In this document: piece by piece, positions 33,048-41,420 of the stretch
Layout: each line of letters opens with the position of its first letter
How positions within the stretch are numbered: the stretch's first letter is position 1
Origin: Candidatus Pelagibacter sp.
GTDB lineage: Bacteria; Pseudomonadota; Alphaproteobacteria; Pelagibacterales; Pelagibacteraceae
Assembly: GCA_028097645.1 (NCBI GenBank)
Contig: JAOHEU010000001.1
Span: forward strand, 28,397-92,396
Reading direction: 5' to 3'
DNA: 64,000 bases
Notes under the pieces: model-generated
What the model saw: the letters and a program-made list of their open reading frames with translations, nothing else
Told to the model about the DNA's origin: nothing
Databases searched by the model: none
Position numbers and translations under genes: made by a program

Positions 33048-35492
33048 ATGAAAAAAGCTTTACCAAGCAGCACTAAAGTTGTTGTAATTGGTGGAGGAGT
33101 TGCTGGATGTTCGGTTGCTTATCATTTGGCAAAATTTGGATGGAAAGATACAATTCTTCTTGAGAGAGATCAGTTAACTTCAGGTACTACTTGGCATGCT
33201 GCAGGATTAGTAGGGCAACTTGGTGCAACTGCAACAATAACAAAACTTCGGAAGTATTCTCTCAATCTTTATAAAGAACTTGAAAAAAAAACAGAGCTAT
33301 CAACTGGACTTAAACAAAATGGCGCAATCACTGTTGCAAGCTCAAAAGAAAGACTTCAAGAATTATTAAGACAAGCAACATCAGCACAATTATTTGATGT
33401 AAATGTAGAAGTTTTAGATAAACAGCAAATTAAAAATTTATATCCAGTAATTAATGATGAAGATATTTTAGGTGGTGTTTATATGTCAGAAGATGGTCAG
33501 GCAGATCCAGTAGGGGTTACTAATGTTTTAGCAAAAGCAGCTAGAATGGAAGGGGTTAAAATATTTGAAAAAACACCTGTTACGAAAATAATTGTAAAAA
33601 AAAATAGAATAATTGGTGTTGAAACATCTGAGGGTAAAATTGAGTGTGAATATGTTGTTCTTGCTACTGGAATGTGGTCAAGACAAATTGGTGAAGATAT
33701 TGGTGTAAGTGTACCTTTATATCCAAATGAGCATTTCTACATAATAACTGAACCCATGAATGATCTACCAAAAAATCTTCCAGTTCTTAGGGATTATAAT
33801 GATTGTCTTTACTTAAAAGAAGATGCTGGAAAAATGCTTGTTGGTATTTTTGAGCCTGGTGCAAAGAATGCATTTAAAGAAAAAGGAATTGTGCCAAATG
33901 ATTTTTCTTTTGGGGAATTTCCAGATGATTTTGATCATTTTGAACCCTATTTGGAAAAATCATTTAAAAGGCTTCCTATATTGGAAAATGCTGGAATTAG
34001 AAAGTTTTTCTCTGGACCTGAGTCTTTTACACCAGATACGCAATATCTATTAGGAGAAACTCCAGAAGTATCGAATTTATTTACATGCTGTGGCTTTAAT
34101 AGTATTGGGATTGCAAGTTCTGGAGGAGCTGGCAGAGTTACCGCAGAATGGATGATCAATGGATATATGAATGAAGATTTGTATTCATTAGATATTAAAA
34201 GATTTCAAAAATTTCACTCTTCAAAAAAATTTATAATGGATAGGGTTACTGAAACCTTAGGTGATTTGTACGGAATGCATTGGCCTTATAAGCAACACAA
34301 AACTTCAAGAAATCAAAAATTTCTTCCATATCATAATGAATTAAAAAAAGCAGGTGCATGTTTTGGCCAATCTGGAGAGTATGAACGCCCAATGTGGTAT
34401 GCTTTGAATGGTTCTAAGTCAGAATACGAATATAGTTTTAATTATCAAAATTGGTATTCATCAGTTGAACATGAATGTAAAAATACAATTGAAAATGTCG
34501 GATTATTTGAACTTTCTCCTTTTTCAAAATATGAAATTAAAGGAAAAAAAGCTTATGAAGAATTACAAAGATTGTGTACCGCTAATATCAAAAATGAAAT
34601 TGGTAAATGCACTTATACTCATATGCTCAATGAGGGAGCTGGCATTGAAACAGATCTAACGATTGTTTGTCTTAAAAAGGATCATTTTAGAATAATAAGT
34701 TCTGCCGCTGTTAGAACTCATGACAAGGCACATATACTCAAATATTTATCAAATGATTTAGAATTTAAAGATGTAACAGATGATCTTATATGCTTAGGAA
34801 TTTTTGGGCCAAAAAGTAGAGACTTATTATCAAAAATAACTAAAGAAGATTTATCTAATGAGAATTTTAGATTTGGTATGGGTAAAAATATCAATCTAAA
34901 TTCAATCGATGTTTGGGCTCAAAGATTATCTTATGTTGGAGAACTTGGTTACGAACTTTATGTTCAAAAAGACAACGGTAAAGAAATATATGATTTGATT
35001 GTTAATATGGGTAAAGATTTTAGCCTTACTCATTGTGGGGCTCACACTATGGATACAATGAGAATGGAAAGTGGTTTTCTACATTGGGGACATGATATTT
35101 CTCCTGAAGAAAATCAATATCAAGCAGGTTTAAATTTTGCAATTAGCTATAAAAAACCATTTGATTTTATAGGAAAAGAAAAATTAATAAAAATTAAAGA
35201 TCAAAAATTAGATAGAAGATTTGTTATGTTGTCTTTAAAAGAAAACAAACCTGGAGAACCACTTTTACTTCATGAAGAGCCAATATATTTGGATGATAAG
35301 ATTATTGGAAAAACAACATCAGGAAATTACTCATTTAACTATGATAAAAACTTATCATTTGGTTACATAAACTGTGATTTTTCGAATGAACAATTAGCTG
35401 ATAAAAACTTGTATATCGAAATTGAAAAAAAGAAATATCATGCTGAATTGTTAACCAAACCCCTAAAAGCTAATAATTTTAAAAATATATAA
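33048..35492 (+). CDS. Dimethylglycine/sarcosine dehydrogenase-like flavoprotein
   Basis: An 814-residue two-part enzyme. The N-terminal half is a DAO-type FAD domain: GGGVAGCS at about residues 15-22 and a TTWHAAG motif whose H50 matches the histidine that binds FAD covalently in DMGDH. The C-terminal 380 residues form a GCV_T-like aminomethyl domain that passes the released one-carbon unit to tetrahydrofolate. The family removes methyl groups from dimethylglycine, sarcosine or related N-methyl amines. The gene follows ald by four bases, so it is probably made with the taurine enzymes; an N-methylated taurine is thus a possible substrate. Betaine breakdown is the alternative. Confidence 0.87.
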   Translation: MKKALPSSTKVVVIGGGVAGCSVAYHLAKFGWKDTILLERDQLTSGTTWHAAGLVGQLGATATITKLRKYSLNLYKELEKKTELSTGLKQNGAITVASSKERLQELLRQATSAQLFDVNVEVLDKQQIKNLYPVINDEDILGGVYMSEDGQADPVGVTNVLAKAARMEGVKIFEKTPVTKIIVKKNRIIGVETSEGKIECEYVVLATGMWSRQIGEDIGVSVPLYPNEHFYIITEPMNDLPKNLPVLRDYNDCLYLKEDAGKMLVGIFEPGAKNAFKEKGIVPNDFSFGEFPDDFDHFEPYLEKSFKRLPILENAGIRKFFSGPESFTPDTQYLLGETPEVSNLFTCCGFNSIGIASSGGAGRVTAEWMINGYMNEDLYSLDIKRFQKFHSSKKFIMDRVTETLGDLYGMHWPYKQHKTSRNQKFLPYHNELKKAGACFGQSGEYERPMWYALNGSKSEYEYSFNYQNWYSSVEHECKNTIENVGLFELSPFSKYEIKGKKAYEELQRLCTANIKNEIGKCTYTHMLNEGAGIETDLTIVCLKKDHFRIISSAAVRTHDKAHILKYLSNDLEFKDVTDDLICLGIFGPKSRDLLSKITKEDLSNENFRFGMGKNINLNSIDVWAQRLSYVGELGYELYVQKDNGKEIYDLIVNMGKDFSLTHCGAHTMDTMRMESGFLHWGHDISPEENQYQAGLNFAISYKKPFDFIGKEKLIKIKDQKLDRRFVMLSLKENKPGEPLLLHEEPIYLDDKIIGKTTSGNYSFNYDKNLSFGYINCDFSNEQLADKNLYIEIEKKKYHAELLTKPLKANNFKNI

Positions 35493-35545
35493 TTAATTTT
35501 TCAAATTTATTTGAAATAATCATTGATTGCTGTTTAAATGATATT

Positions 35546-35758
35546 GTGAAAAATGATGATCAAAACATAACATTATTGGACTCCGACATTAGTTCGAATA
35601 AAGATTCTAAAAAAGATAGCTTTAAAACAACTAACATAAATATCTTACTTAACAGGGTTCGATTAAATAAAAAAAGAACTTTTAAAAAAAGAATTATATT
35701 TTCGTTTTTTTTGGTAACCATAATAACTACCTTGACTGTTTATTTTACTATTTATTAA
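35546..35758 (+). CDS. Tail-anchored miniprotein 3
   Basis: A 70-residue protein starting with GTG. It has a polar N-terminal half, a basic juxtamembrane stretch (LLNRVRLNKKRTFKKR, about residues 34-50) and a C-terminal hydrophobic helix (about 51-68). The segment beginning at Asn-Ile-Asn-Ile-Leu aligns well with miniprotein 1 (N, L, R, KK, F, K, II and S conserved), although the genes are 10 kb apart. It ends 64 bases before tRNA-Met. Function unknown. Confidence 0.55.
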   Translation: MKNDDQNITLLDSDISSNKDSKKDSFKTTNINILLNRVRLNKKRTFKKRIIFSFFLVTIITTLTVYFTIY

Positions 35759-35779
35759 AAACTTGATTTAAAAAGTATA

Positions 35780-35807
35780 TTGAAACAAAAAAGATTTCTA
35801 TTATAAG
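35780..35807 (+). promoter_or_regulatory. Promoter of tRNA-Met
   Basis: TTGAAA (35780-35785) and TATAAG (35802-35807) are 16 bases apart, placing the transcript start about eight bases before the tRNA. Confidence 0.5.
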
Positions 35808-35822
35808 TCAATATAAAATAAT

Positions 35823-35899
35823 GGCGGGGTAGCTCAGTTGGTTAGAGCGCAGGACTCATAAGCCTGAGGTCAGTGGTTCGATCCCACTTCCCGCTACCA
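35823..35899 (+). tRNA. tRNA-Met (anticodon CAT)
   Basis: A complete 77-nt cloverleaf with encoded CCA (35897-35899). The acceptor stem is GGCGGGG/TCCCGCT with two G-U pairs, the D arm GCTC...GAGC, the T arm AGTGG/CCACT and the anticodon loop CTCATAA. The 5' half matches alphaproteobacterial elongator tRNA-Met. The anticodon stem CAGGA/GCCTG has an A-G mismatch next to the loop (positions 31 and 39). A CAT anticodon could also be tRNA-Ile after lysidine modification, but the body favours Met. Confidence 0.93.
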
Positions 35900-35900
35900 A

Positions 35901-36428
35901 TTAATGTCCTGGAAAATCAATTAGATTTTCAACTTTATAATTATTTTTCAATAAACTGTCCGATCCACCTAAATCAAACAAGTTAATTACAAATACAAAT
36001 GCTGATACTTTACTTTTTGACATCTCAACAAGTTTAGCGGCTGCTTCTGCAGTTCCACCAGTTGCAATTAAATCATCTATAATTAAAACGTTATCATTTT
36101 CATCTAATGAGTCTTTATGAACTTCAATAGTTGCTGTTCCATACTCAAGCTCAAAATCAATTGAATGAACATCTGCTGGTAGTTTATTTTTTTTTCTAAG
36201 CATTATAAATGGTTTCTTTAAAATATAAGAAACTGCTGATGCAAAGACAAATCCACGAGACTCTATTGCAGCAATTTTTGTAAAATTATACTTTTTAGAT
36301 CTTTCAACAATTTGATTAATAGTTTCTGCAAAAGCATTTTCATTTTTAATTAATGTAGTAATATCTCTAAATAAAATACCTTTTTTAGGATAATCTGGAA
36401 TAGATCTAATATAATCTTTTAAATTCAT
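35901..36428 (-). CDS. apt: Adenine phosphoribosyltransferase
   Basis: A 175-residue purine salvage enzyme that converts adenine and PRPP into AMP. The PRPP-binding motif (VLIIDDLIATGGT, 114-126) and the N-terminal segment (IPDYPKKGILFRD) are typical. Full length for Apt. It is divergent, by 41 bases, from mtnP, whose reaction releases adenine, so the two probably work together in recycling methylthioadenosine. Its stop lies one base from the end of the convergent tRNA gene. Confidence 0.95.
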   Translation of the reverse strand: MNLKDYIRSIPDYPKKGILFRDITTLIKNENAFAETINQIVERSKKYNFTKIAAIESRGFVFASAVSYILKKPFIMLRKKNKLPADVHSIDFELEYGTATIEVHKDSLDENDNVLIIDDLIATGGTAEAAAKLVEMSKSKVSAFVFVINLFDLGGSDSLLKNNYKVENLIDFPGH

Positions 36429-36469
36429 AATAGTTAATTATAAAAGTATAAATAATTAAATTTTTAACT

Positions 36470-37342
36470 ATGACAACTAATAAATTAGCAATAATCGGTG
36501 GAAGTGGCCTTTATGATGTTGAGGAGTTTAAAGATAGAGAATTACTTGATCTAAATACTCCTTGGGGAAAACCATCAGATCAAATTTTAAAGATAAACTA
36601 TAATGATAAAGAAGTTTATTTTTTACCGAGACATGGAAGAGGTCATTTTATTTCACCATCTAATATTAATTTTAGAGCAAACATTGATGCACTTAAACAA
36701 TTAGGAGTTTCAGATATCGTTTCTGTTTCTGCAGTAGGATCTCTTAAAGAAGATCTTCCACCAGGTAAATTTGTTATCGTAGATCAGTTTATCGACAAAA
36801 CATTTGCAAGAATAAAAACATTTTTTGATGATGAAATTGTAGCCCATGTATCAATGGCACACCCAACATCAAATGGATTGATGAATGCTTGTGAGGAAGC
36901 GATTAAGAAATCAAATATAGATTATCAAAGAAGCGGTACCTATGTTGTTATGGAAGGGCCACAATTTTCTACATTAGCAGAGTCTAATTTATATAGATCA
37001 TGGAAGGCTGATGTTATTGGAATGACAAATATGCCTGAAGCAAAACTCGCAAGAGAAGCCGAAATTAGATATGCATCTGTATCAATGGTTACAGATTTTG
37101 ATTGTTGGCATCCAGATCATGAAAATGTGGATGTTCAGCAAGTTATAAAAGTTTTATTAGGTAATGCTGAGAAAGCAAAGGAGATGATTAAAAATTTAAT
37201 TGATAATTTTGAGGATTATATTGATCCAAATGATCCAACAAATGATTGTCTGGATGTTGCAATAATTACAGCACCCGAAAAAAGAACTCAAAAAACAATA
37301 GATAAACTCAAGACAGTAGCAGGTAGAGTCTTAAATAAATGA
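36470..37342 (+). CDS. mtnP: S-methyl-5'-thioadenosine phosphorylase
   Basis: A 290-residue phosphorylase that splits methylthioadenosine (MTA) with phosphate into adenine and 5-methylthioribose-1-phosphate. The phosphate motif GGSGLYD, the RHGRGH segment near residue 55 and the family-specific NMPEAKLAREAE and DFDCWH segments near residues 190-215 are all present. Its neighbours are apt (uses adenine) and mtnA (uses the sugar phosphate), and a SpeD-SpeE fusion that makes MTA lies 4 kb on. Full length. Confidence 0.95.
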   Translation: MTTNKLAIIGGSGLYDVEEFKDRELLDLNTPWGKPSDQILKINYNDKEVYFLPRHGRGHFISPSNINFRANIDALKQLGVSDIVSVSAVGSLKEDLPPGKFVIVDQFIDKTFARIKTFFDDEIVAHVSMAHPTSNGLMNACEEAIKKSNIDYQRSGTYVVMEGPQFSTLAESNLYRSWKADVIGMTNMPEAKLAREAEIRYASVSMVTDFDCWHPDHENVDVQQVIKVLLGNAEKAKEMIKNLIDNFEDYIDPNDPTNDCLDVAIITAPEKRTQKTIDKLKTVAGRVLNK

Positions 37343-37383
37343 AAAAAATAAAAATTATTCATAAAAGTTTTTAAAAAAAAAAT

Positions 37384-38229
37384 ATGAAGTATTTAGATAT
37401 TATTGATTTAGATCAAAAAATCGAAATTATGGATATTGGAGCAGCAGCTATTGCAGAAACACCTATCTATACAAAATTAATTGAAGAGAAAATTGCAAAC
37501 CTGAATGCATTTGAGGGAGATAAGAGACAATCTGATAAACTAAAATCTAAATATGAGAATAATGTAAAATTATACAATGAGTTTTTATTTGATGGGTCTA
37601 TCCAAAATTTATATTTAGCTCATCCTGAAAGTGGAATGACATCATTATTTAAACCTAATGAAAAAGTTTTAAATTTTTTTAATGGATTTTCTAAATTTGG
37701 TAAAATAGAAAAAATAGAAAAAATTAAAACAGAAAAACTAGATAATATTTCTCATTTACCATACATAGATTTTGCAAAATTAGACATACAAGGATCTGAA
37801 CTTACTGTACTAAAAAATGGAGTAAAAAAATTAGAAAATTGTTTGGCTATTCAATTAGAAGTATCGTTTGTTTGTCTTTATGAAGATCAACCAAGTTTTG
37901 GTGAGCTAGATTTATGGATGAGGGGGAATGGTTATCTACCACATACTTTTTTAAATATAAAAAGATGGTCTATCTCACCAACTATTTTTAATAATAATTT
38001 GAGACAACCAGGAAATCAATTATTGGAGTCTGATATAATTTATATAAAAGATCCATTTAAATTGGATCTACTAAGTGATACCCAATTAAAAAAATTTATT
38101 TTGATTTCCCATTATTTATTTAAAAGTGTAGATCTTTCTGTTTATTTAATTTTAGAATTAGAAAGAAGAAATGTTTTAAATAAAAACTCTTTTAAAAATT
38201 ATATTACTAATTTTAAGAAATATTCTTAA
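37384..38229 (+). CDS. FkbM-family methyltransferase
   Basis: A 281-residue protein related to FkbM S-adenosylmethionine-dependent methyltransferases. The C-terminal half has the FAKLDIQGSELTVLKNG motif (about residues 130-146), typical of the family, and the LQLEVSF-type strand that follows. The SAM-binding GxGxG of other methyltransferases is weak; the N-terminal MDIGAAA segment may fill that role. It lies between mtnP and mtnA and overlaps the mtnA start by one base. FkbM proteins often modify surface glycans; a link to MTA recycling is positional only. Confidence 0.75.
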   Translation: MKYLDIIDLDQKIEIMDIGAAAIAETPIYTKLIEEKIANLNAFEGDKRQSDKLKSKYENNVKLYNEFLFDGSIQNLYLAHPESGMTSLFKPNEKVLNFFNGFSKFGKIEKIEKIKTEKLDNISHLPYIDFAKLDIQGSELTVLKNGVKKLENCLAIQLEVSFVCLYEDQPSFGELDLWMRGNGYLPHTFLNIKRWSISPTIFNNNLRQPGNQLLESDIIYIKDPFKLDLLSDTQLKKFILISHYLFKSVDLSVYLILELERRNVLNKNSFKNYITNFKKYS

Positions 38230-39299
38230 TGAAGATTTTAGGCAAAGAATATAGAACAATATGGTATGAAGAAAGTGTTGTTAAAATAATTGATCAAACA
38301 AAACTTCCACATCAGTTTATTATTAAAGATCTTAAAAAAGTTAAAGATGCAATTAGTGCTATTAAAATAATGGAAGTAAGGGGAGCACCTTTAATTGGTG
38401 GAACCGCTGCTTATGGAATAGCACTAGCTGTTCAAGAAAATAATGATCCTGAATTTATAAGAAAAAGTGCAGAAGAATTAATTCAATCTAGACCTACTGC
38501 AATAAACTTAAAATGGGCAGTAGATCGTATGATGAATAAATTATCTGAAATTAATAGTGATCAAATCTTAGATATTGCTTTAAAAGAAGCTAAAGAAATA
38601 TGCGATGAAGATGAAAAGTTTTGTGAAAATATTGGTATTAATGGATTAAAAATAATTGAAGAAATTTATAATAAGAAAAAAGATACAGTTAATATTTTAA
38701 CGCACTGTAATGCGGGATGGCTTGCAACAATTAATTGGGGAACAGCAACATCTCCTATTTATCATGCTCACAAAAAAGGAATTCCAGTTCATGTTTGGGT
38801 AGATGAAACTAGACCTAGAAACCAAGGTGCAAATTTAACTTCATATGAATTAAATGAGGAAGAAATACCTAATACTATAATCGCTGATAATACTGGTGGA
38901 ATATTAATGCAAAGAGGTGAAGTGGATATGTGTATTGTTGGAACTGACAGAACTTTATCTAATGGAGATGTTTGTAATAAGATAGGCACTTATCTTAAAG
39001 CGCTAGCTGCTCACGATAACAATGTTCCTTTTTATGTAGCATTACCAAGTTCAACTATCGATTGGGAAATAAAAAAAGGTAAAGATATCCCAATTGAAGA
39101 ACGAAATTCTGAAGAGTTGTCTCATGTTGAGGGCATGGATGAAAATAATGAACTTAAAAAAGTTTTAATTTACCCTGCAAAAAGTAAAGCAATGAATCTT
39201 GCTTTTGATGTTACTCCAGCAAAATATATAACAGGTTTGATAACTGAAAAAGGTATTTCTGAAGCTTCTTCTAAGGGATTAAAAAAGTTATTTAAATAA
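38229..39299 (+). CDS. mtnA: Methylthioribose-1-phosphate isomerase
   Basis: A 356-residue isomerase that converts 5-methylthioribose-1-phosphate to 5-methylthioribulose-1-phosphate. The catalytic residues recalled for Bacillus MtnA, Cys160 and Asp240, fall at exactly the same positions (THCNAG; GTDR). The RGAPLIGGTAAYG motif at 51-63 marks the family. It shares its first base with the upstream FkbM stop. The usual next enzymes (MtnB, MtnC/E, MtnD) are not present here; instead the convergent neighbour is an aldolase-dehydrogenase fusion. Confidence 0.95.
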   Translation: MKILGKEYRTIWYEESVVKIIDQTKLPHQFIIKDLKKVKDAISAIKIMEVRGAPLIGGTAAYGIALAVQENNDPEFIRKSAEELIQSRPTAINLKWAVDRMMNKLSEINSDQILDIALKEAKEICDEDEKFCENIGINGLKIIEEIYNKKKDTVNILTHCNAGWLATINWGTATSPIYHAHKKGIPVHVWVDETRPRNQGANLTSYELNEEEIPNTIIADNTGGILMQRGEVDMCIVGTDRTLSNGDVCNKIGTYLKALAAHDNNVPFYVALPSSTIDWEIKKGKDIPIEERNSEELSHVEGMDENNELKKVLIYPAKSKAMNLAFDVTPAKYITGLITEKGISEASSKGLKKLFK

Positions 39300-39300
39300 T

Positions 39301-41334
39301 TTATCTAAGAGAAGCGGCAATATCTCCACCATCAACAGTTATTACCGCGCCAGTAGTTTTTTTTGAAACTGCTAAATGAAAAAATGCTTTTGCCACATCT
39401 TCTGGTTTTACTTCTTTTAAAAGTAAGTTTCCTCTCATATACTCATCTATAGAAACCCCTCTAGCTTTAGCTCTAATTTTAATCATTTCATTATTTAACA
39501 ACCCACTTCTTATTCTACCTGCATTTACTCCATTTGATCTTATTCCAAAAGAACCATAATCTAATGCGTATTGCTTACATAAATTAATTAATGCAGACTT
39601 AGGTAATCCGTAAGGTCCAAAATTTTTTCCAAGATTTACTGATTGTTTTGTAATATTAAATAATAAGCAGCCTTCAATATTTTGTTTTTTCATTATTTTA
39701 ACTGTTTCTGAAGCACAATTTTGATGAGAAAAAAAGTTATCTTCAAAACTTTGTCTTAAAATTTTATCATCTACTTCAGCTATAGAGCCCCCAATTGCTG
39801 TTCCAGCATTAGAAATTAAAATATCAATTCCACCATAAGTTTCTAAAATATTTTTGAAAGCCTTTTTAACACTATCTTTATTTGTTACATCACAATACAA
39901 ACAAAGGTCTTTAACTTTAGATTTCATTTCTCTTACTTTATGTAAATTTTTATCAAGCAAAACAACTTCAGCTCCATGACTTTTAAAAATTTTATGAATA
40001 GCACTACCGATCACACCCAAACTTCCAGTTATAACAACGACATTGCCTTGTAGATCTTTTTTAGCTTTTTTAATTTTAGCTTGCTCCAAAGACCAATATT
40101 CAACATCAAATAAATCTTTTTCAGGTATAAACTTATATTTTGAAGTTTCTTCAACAGAAGAAATGACTCTAGCGTTTGTTTCTGTTAAATCTCCAGCAAT
40201 TTTAGCAGTATCTAAACTATCTCCTACACTAAATAGCCCAACATTTTGAACCAATATAACTCTTGGAGAAGTATCTAGCATTGTTTTTTTACTTTTTACT
40301 CTCTTTTTATTAGTATTAAAATATTTGATATATTTTTTTCTATAATCTTTAAAACACCTTTCAGCCAATTTCTTAAAATCTTCTAGAGTGGAGTTTGGTT
40401 TTGGCGTGATAACTAATGGAAATGGTTTAACTCTAATAACATGATCAGGTGTGGCCGTACCAAGTCCAGCATATCTTTTGACCTCTTTACCATTAATAAA
40501 ATAGTCTAAAATTTTATTAGACCTATAATTTAATATAAACTTAAGTTTTTTAGTTTCAGACAACAAACCTCTTAGTATTGGAGAAATTTCATGTGGTTTA
40601 AATGAGTTATTATATTTTTTTATCTGCCTTATCTTTTTTCTTTTAATTTTTTTGACTGCTCTTTCAGCAATTGATACGTATTTGATCATTAAGTCGTATG
40701 ATTTTTTTGCGTCATCATTAAAAGTAAAAATCCCATGATTCAAAAGAATTAAACAATTGATGTTAGGATTTTTAGAATAAACCTCATTTATTTTTTGGGC
40801 TAGTCCAAATCCAGGCATTATATAAGGAACAATGCTAACTTTAGAGCCAAATATTTTTTTACAAAGATCTTTACCATTTGGTCTATTTGTAACATTCATT
40901 ATCGCATCTGAATGAGTGTGGTCTACATACTTGAATGGTAAAAAAGCGTGCAAAAAAGTCTCTACCGAAGGATTTGGAGAATTGATGTCTATTAAATTTC
41001 TTTTTTGAAATCTAACCATATCTTCATCGCTTAAATATTTTTTATTTTTAAGAGACAGCAATGGATTTAATTTTACTGCCGGCAGACCTTCTGGCTCAAT
41101 TTCAGCCATATCCCATCCACTTCCTTTAACACAGAGAACATCATAATTTTTGCCATCAATATCTTTAATAGATGTTTTTACAGAAGTATTCCCACCACCA
41201 TGAAGAACTAGCTCACTATTTCTTCCCAATAACCTGGTTGTATAAACTCGTAAAGCCATATCTTTTGAATGACCAAGTTTTTGGTACTTGTTGATGTATT
41301 TTTTAGCTTCTAAATTCGACCAATTGTTTTTCAT
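39301..41334 (-). CDS. Bifunctional class II aldolase/short-chain dehydrogenase
   Basis: A 677-residue fusion. The N-terminal domain (about 1-340) is a class II aldolase/adducin fold with likely zinc ligands H139, H141 and H200 and a conserved E125. The C-terminal domain (about 425-677) is a short-chain dehydrogenase: TGSLGVIG at 436-443, SNAG near 508 and Y575-xxx-K579. Such fusions are known for rhamnulose-1-phosphate aldolase/lactaldehyde dehydrogenase. Here the neighbours are mtnA, mtnP and speDE, so methylthioribulose-1-phosphate is a more likely substrate, giving DHAP and methylthioacetaldehyde, which the second domain could oxidise or reduce. A deoxy sugar phosphate remains possible. 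Confidence 0.87.
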   Translation of the reverse strand: MKNNWSNLEAKKYINKYQKLGHSKDMALRVYTTRLLGRNSELVLHGGGNTSVKTSIKDIDGKNYDVLCVKGSGWDMAEIEPEGLPAVKLNPLLSLKNKKYLSDEDMVRFQKRNLIDINSPNPSVETFLHAFLPFKYVDHTHSDAIMNVTNRPNGKDLCKKIFGSKVSIVPYIMPGFGLAQKINEVYSKNPNINCLILLNHGIFTFNDDAKKSYDLMIKYVSIAERAVKKIKRKKIRQIKKYNNSFKPHEISPILRGLLSETKKLKFILNYRSNKILDYFINGKEVKRYAGLGTATPDHVIRVKPFPLVITPKPNSTLEDFKKLAERCFKDYRKKYIKYFNTNKKRVKSKKTMLDTSPRVILVQNVGLFSVGDSLDTAKIAGDLTETNARVISSVEETSKYKFIPEKDLFDVEYWSLEQAKIKKAKKDLQGNVVVITGSLGVIGSAIHKIFKSHGAEVVLLDKNLHKVREMKSKVKDLCLYCDVTNKDSVKKAFKNILETYGGIDILISNAGTAIGGSIAEVDDKILRQSFEDNFFSHQNCASETVKIMKKQNIEGCLLFNITKQSVNLGKNFGPYGLPKSALINLCKQYALDYGSFGIRSNGVNAGRIRSGLLNNEMIKIRAKARGVSIDEYMRGNLLLKEVKPEDVAKAFFHLAVSKKTTGAVITVDGGDIAASLR

Positions 41335-41420
41335 CGTTTCAACCTCTGTGGTGTATTATAATAGTTTTTTGTTTGAAAGAAGCAAAAAATTTGATTAGTA
41401 AGGCTTCATTACAAAATAAA

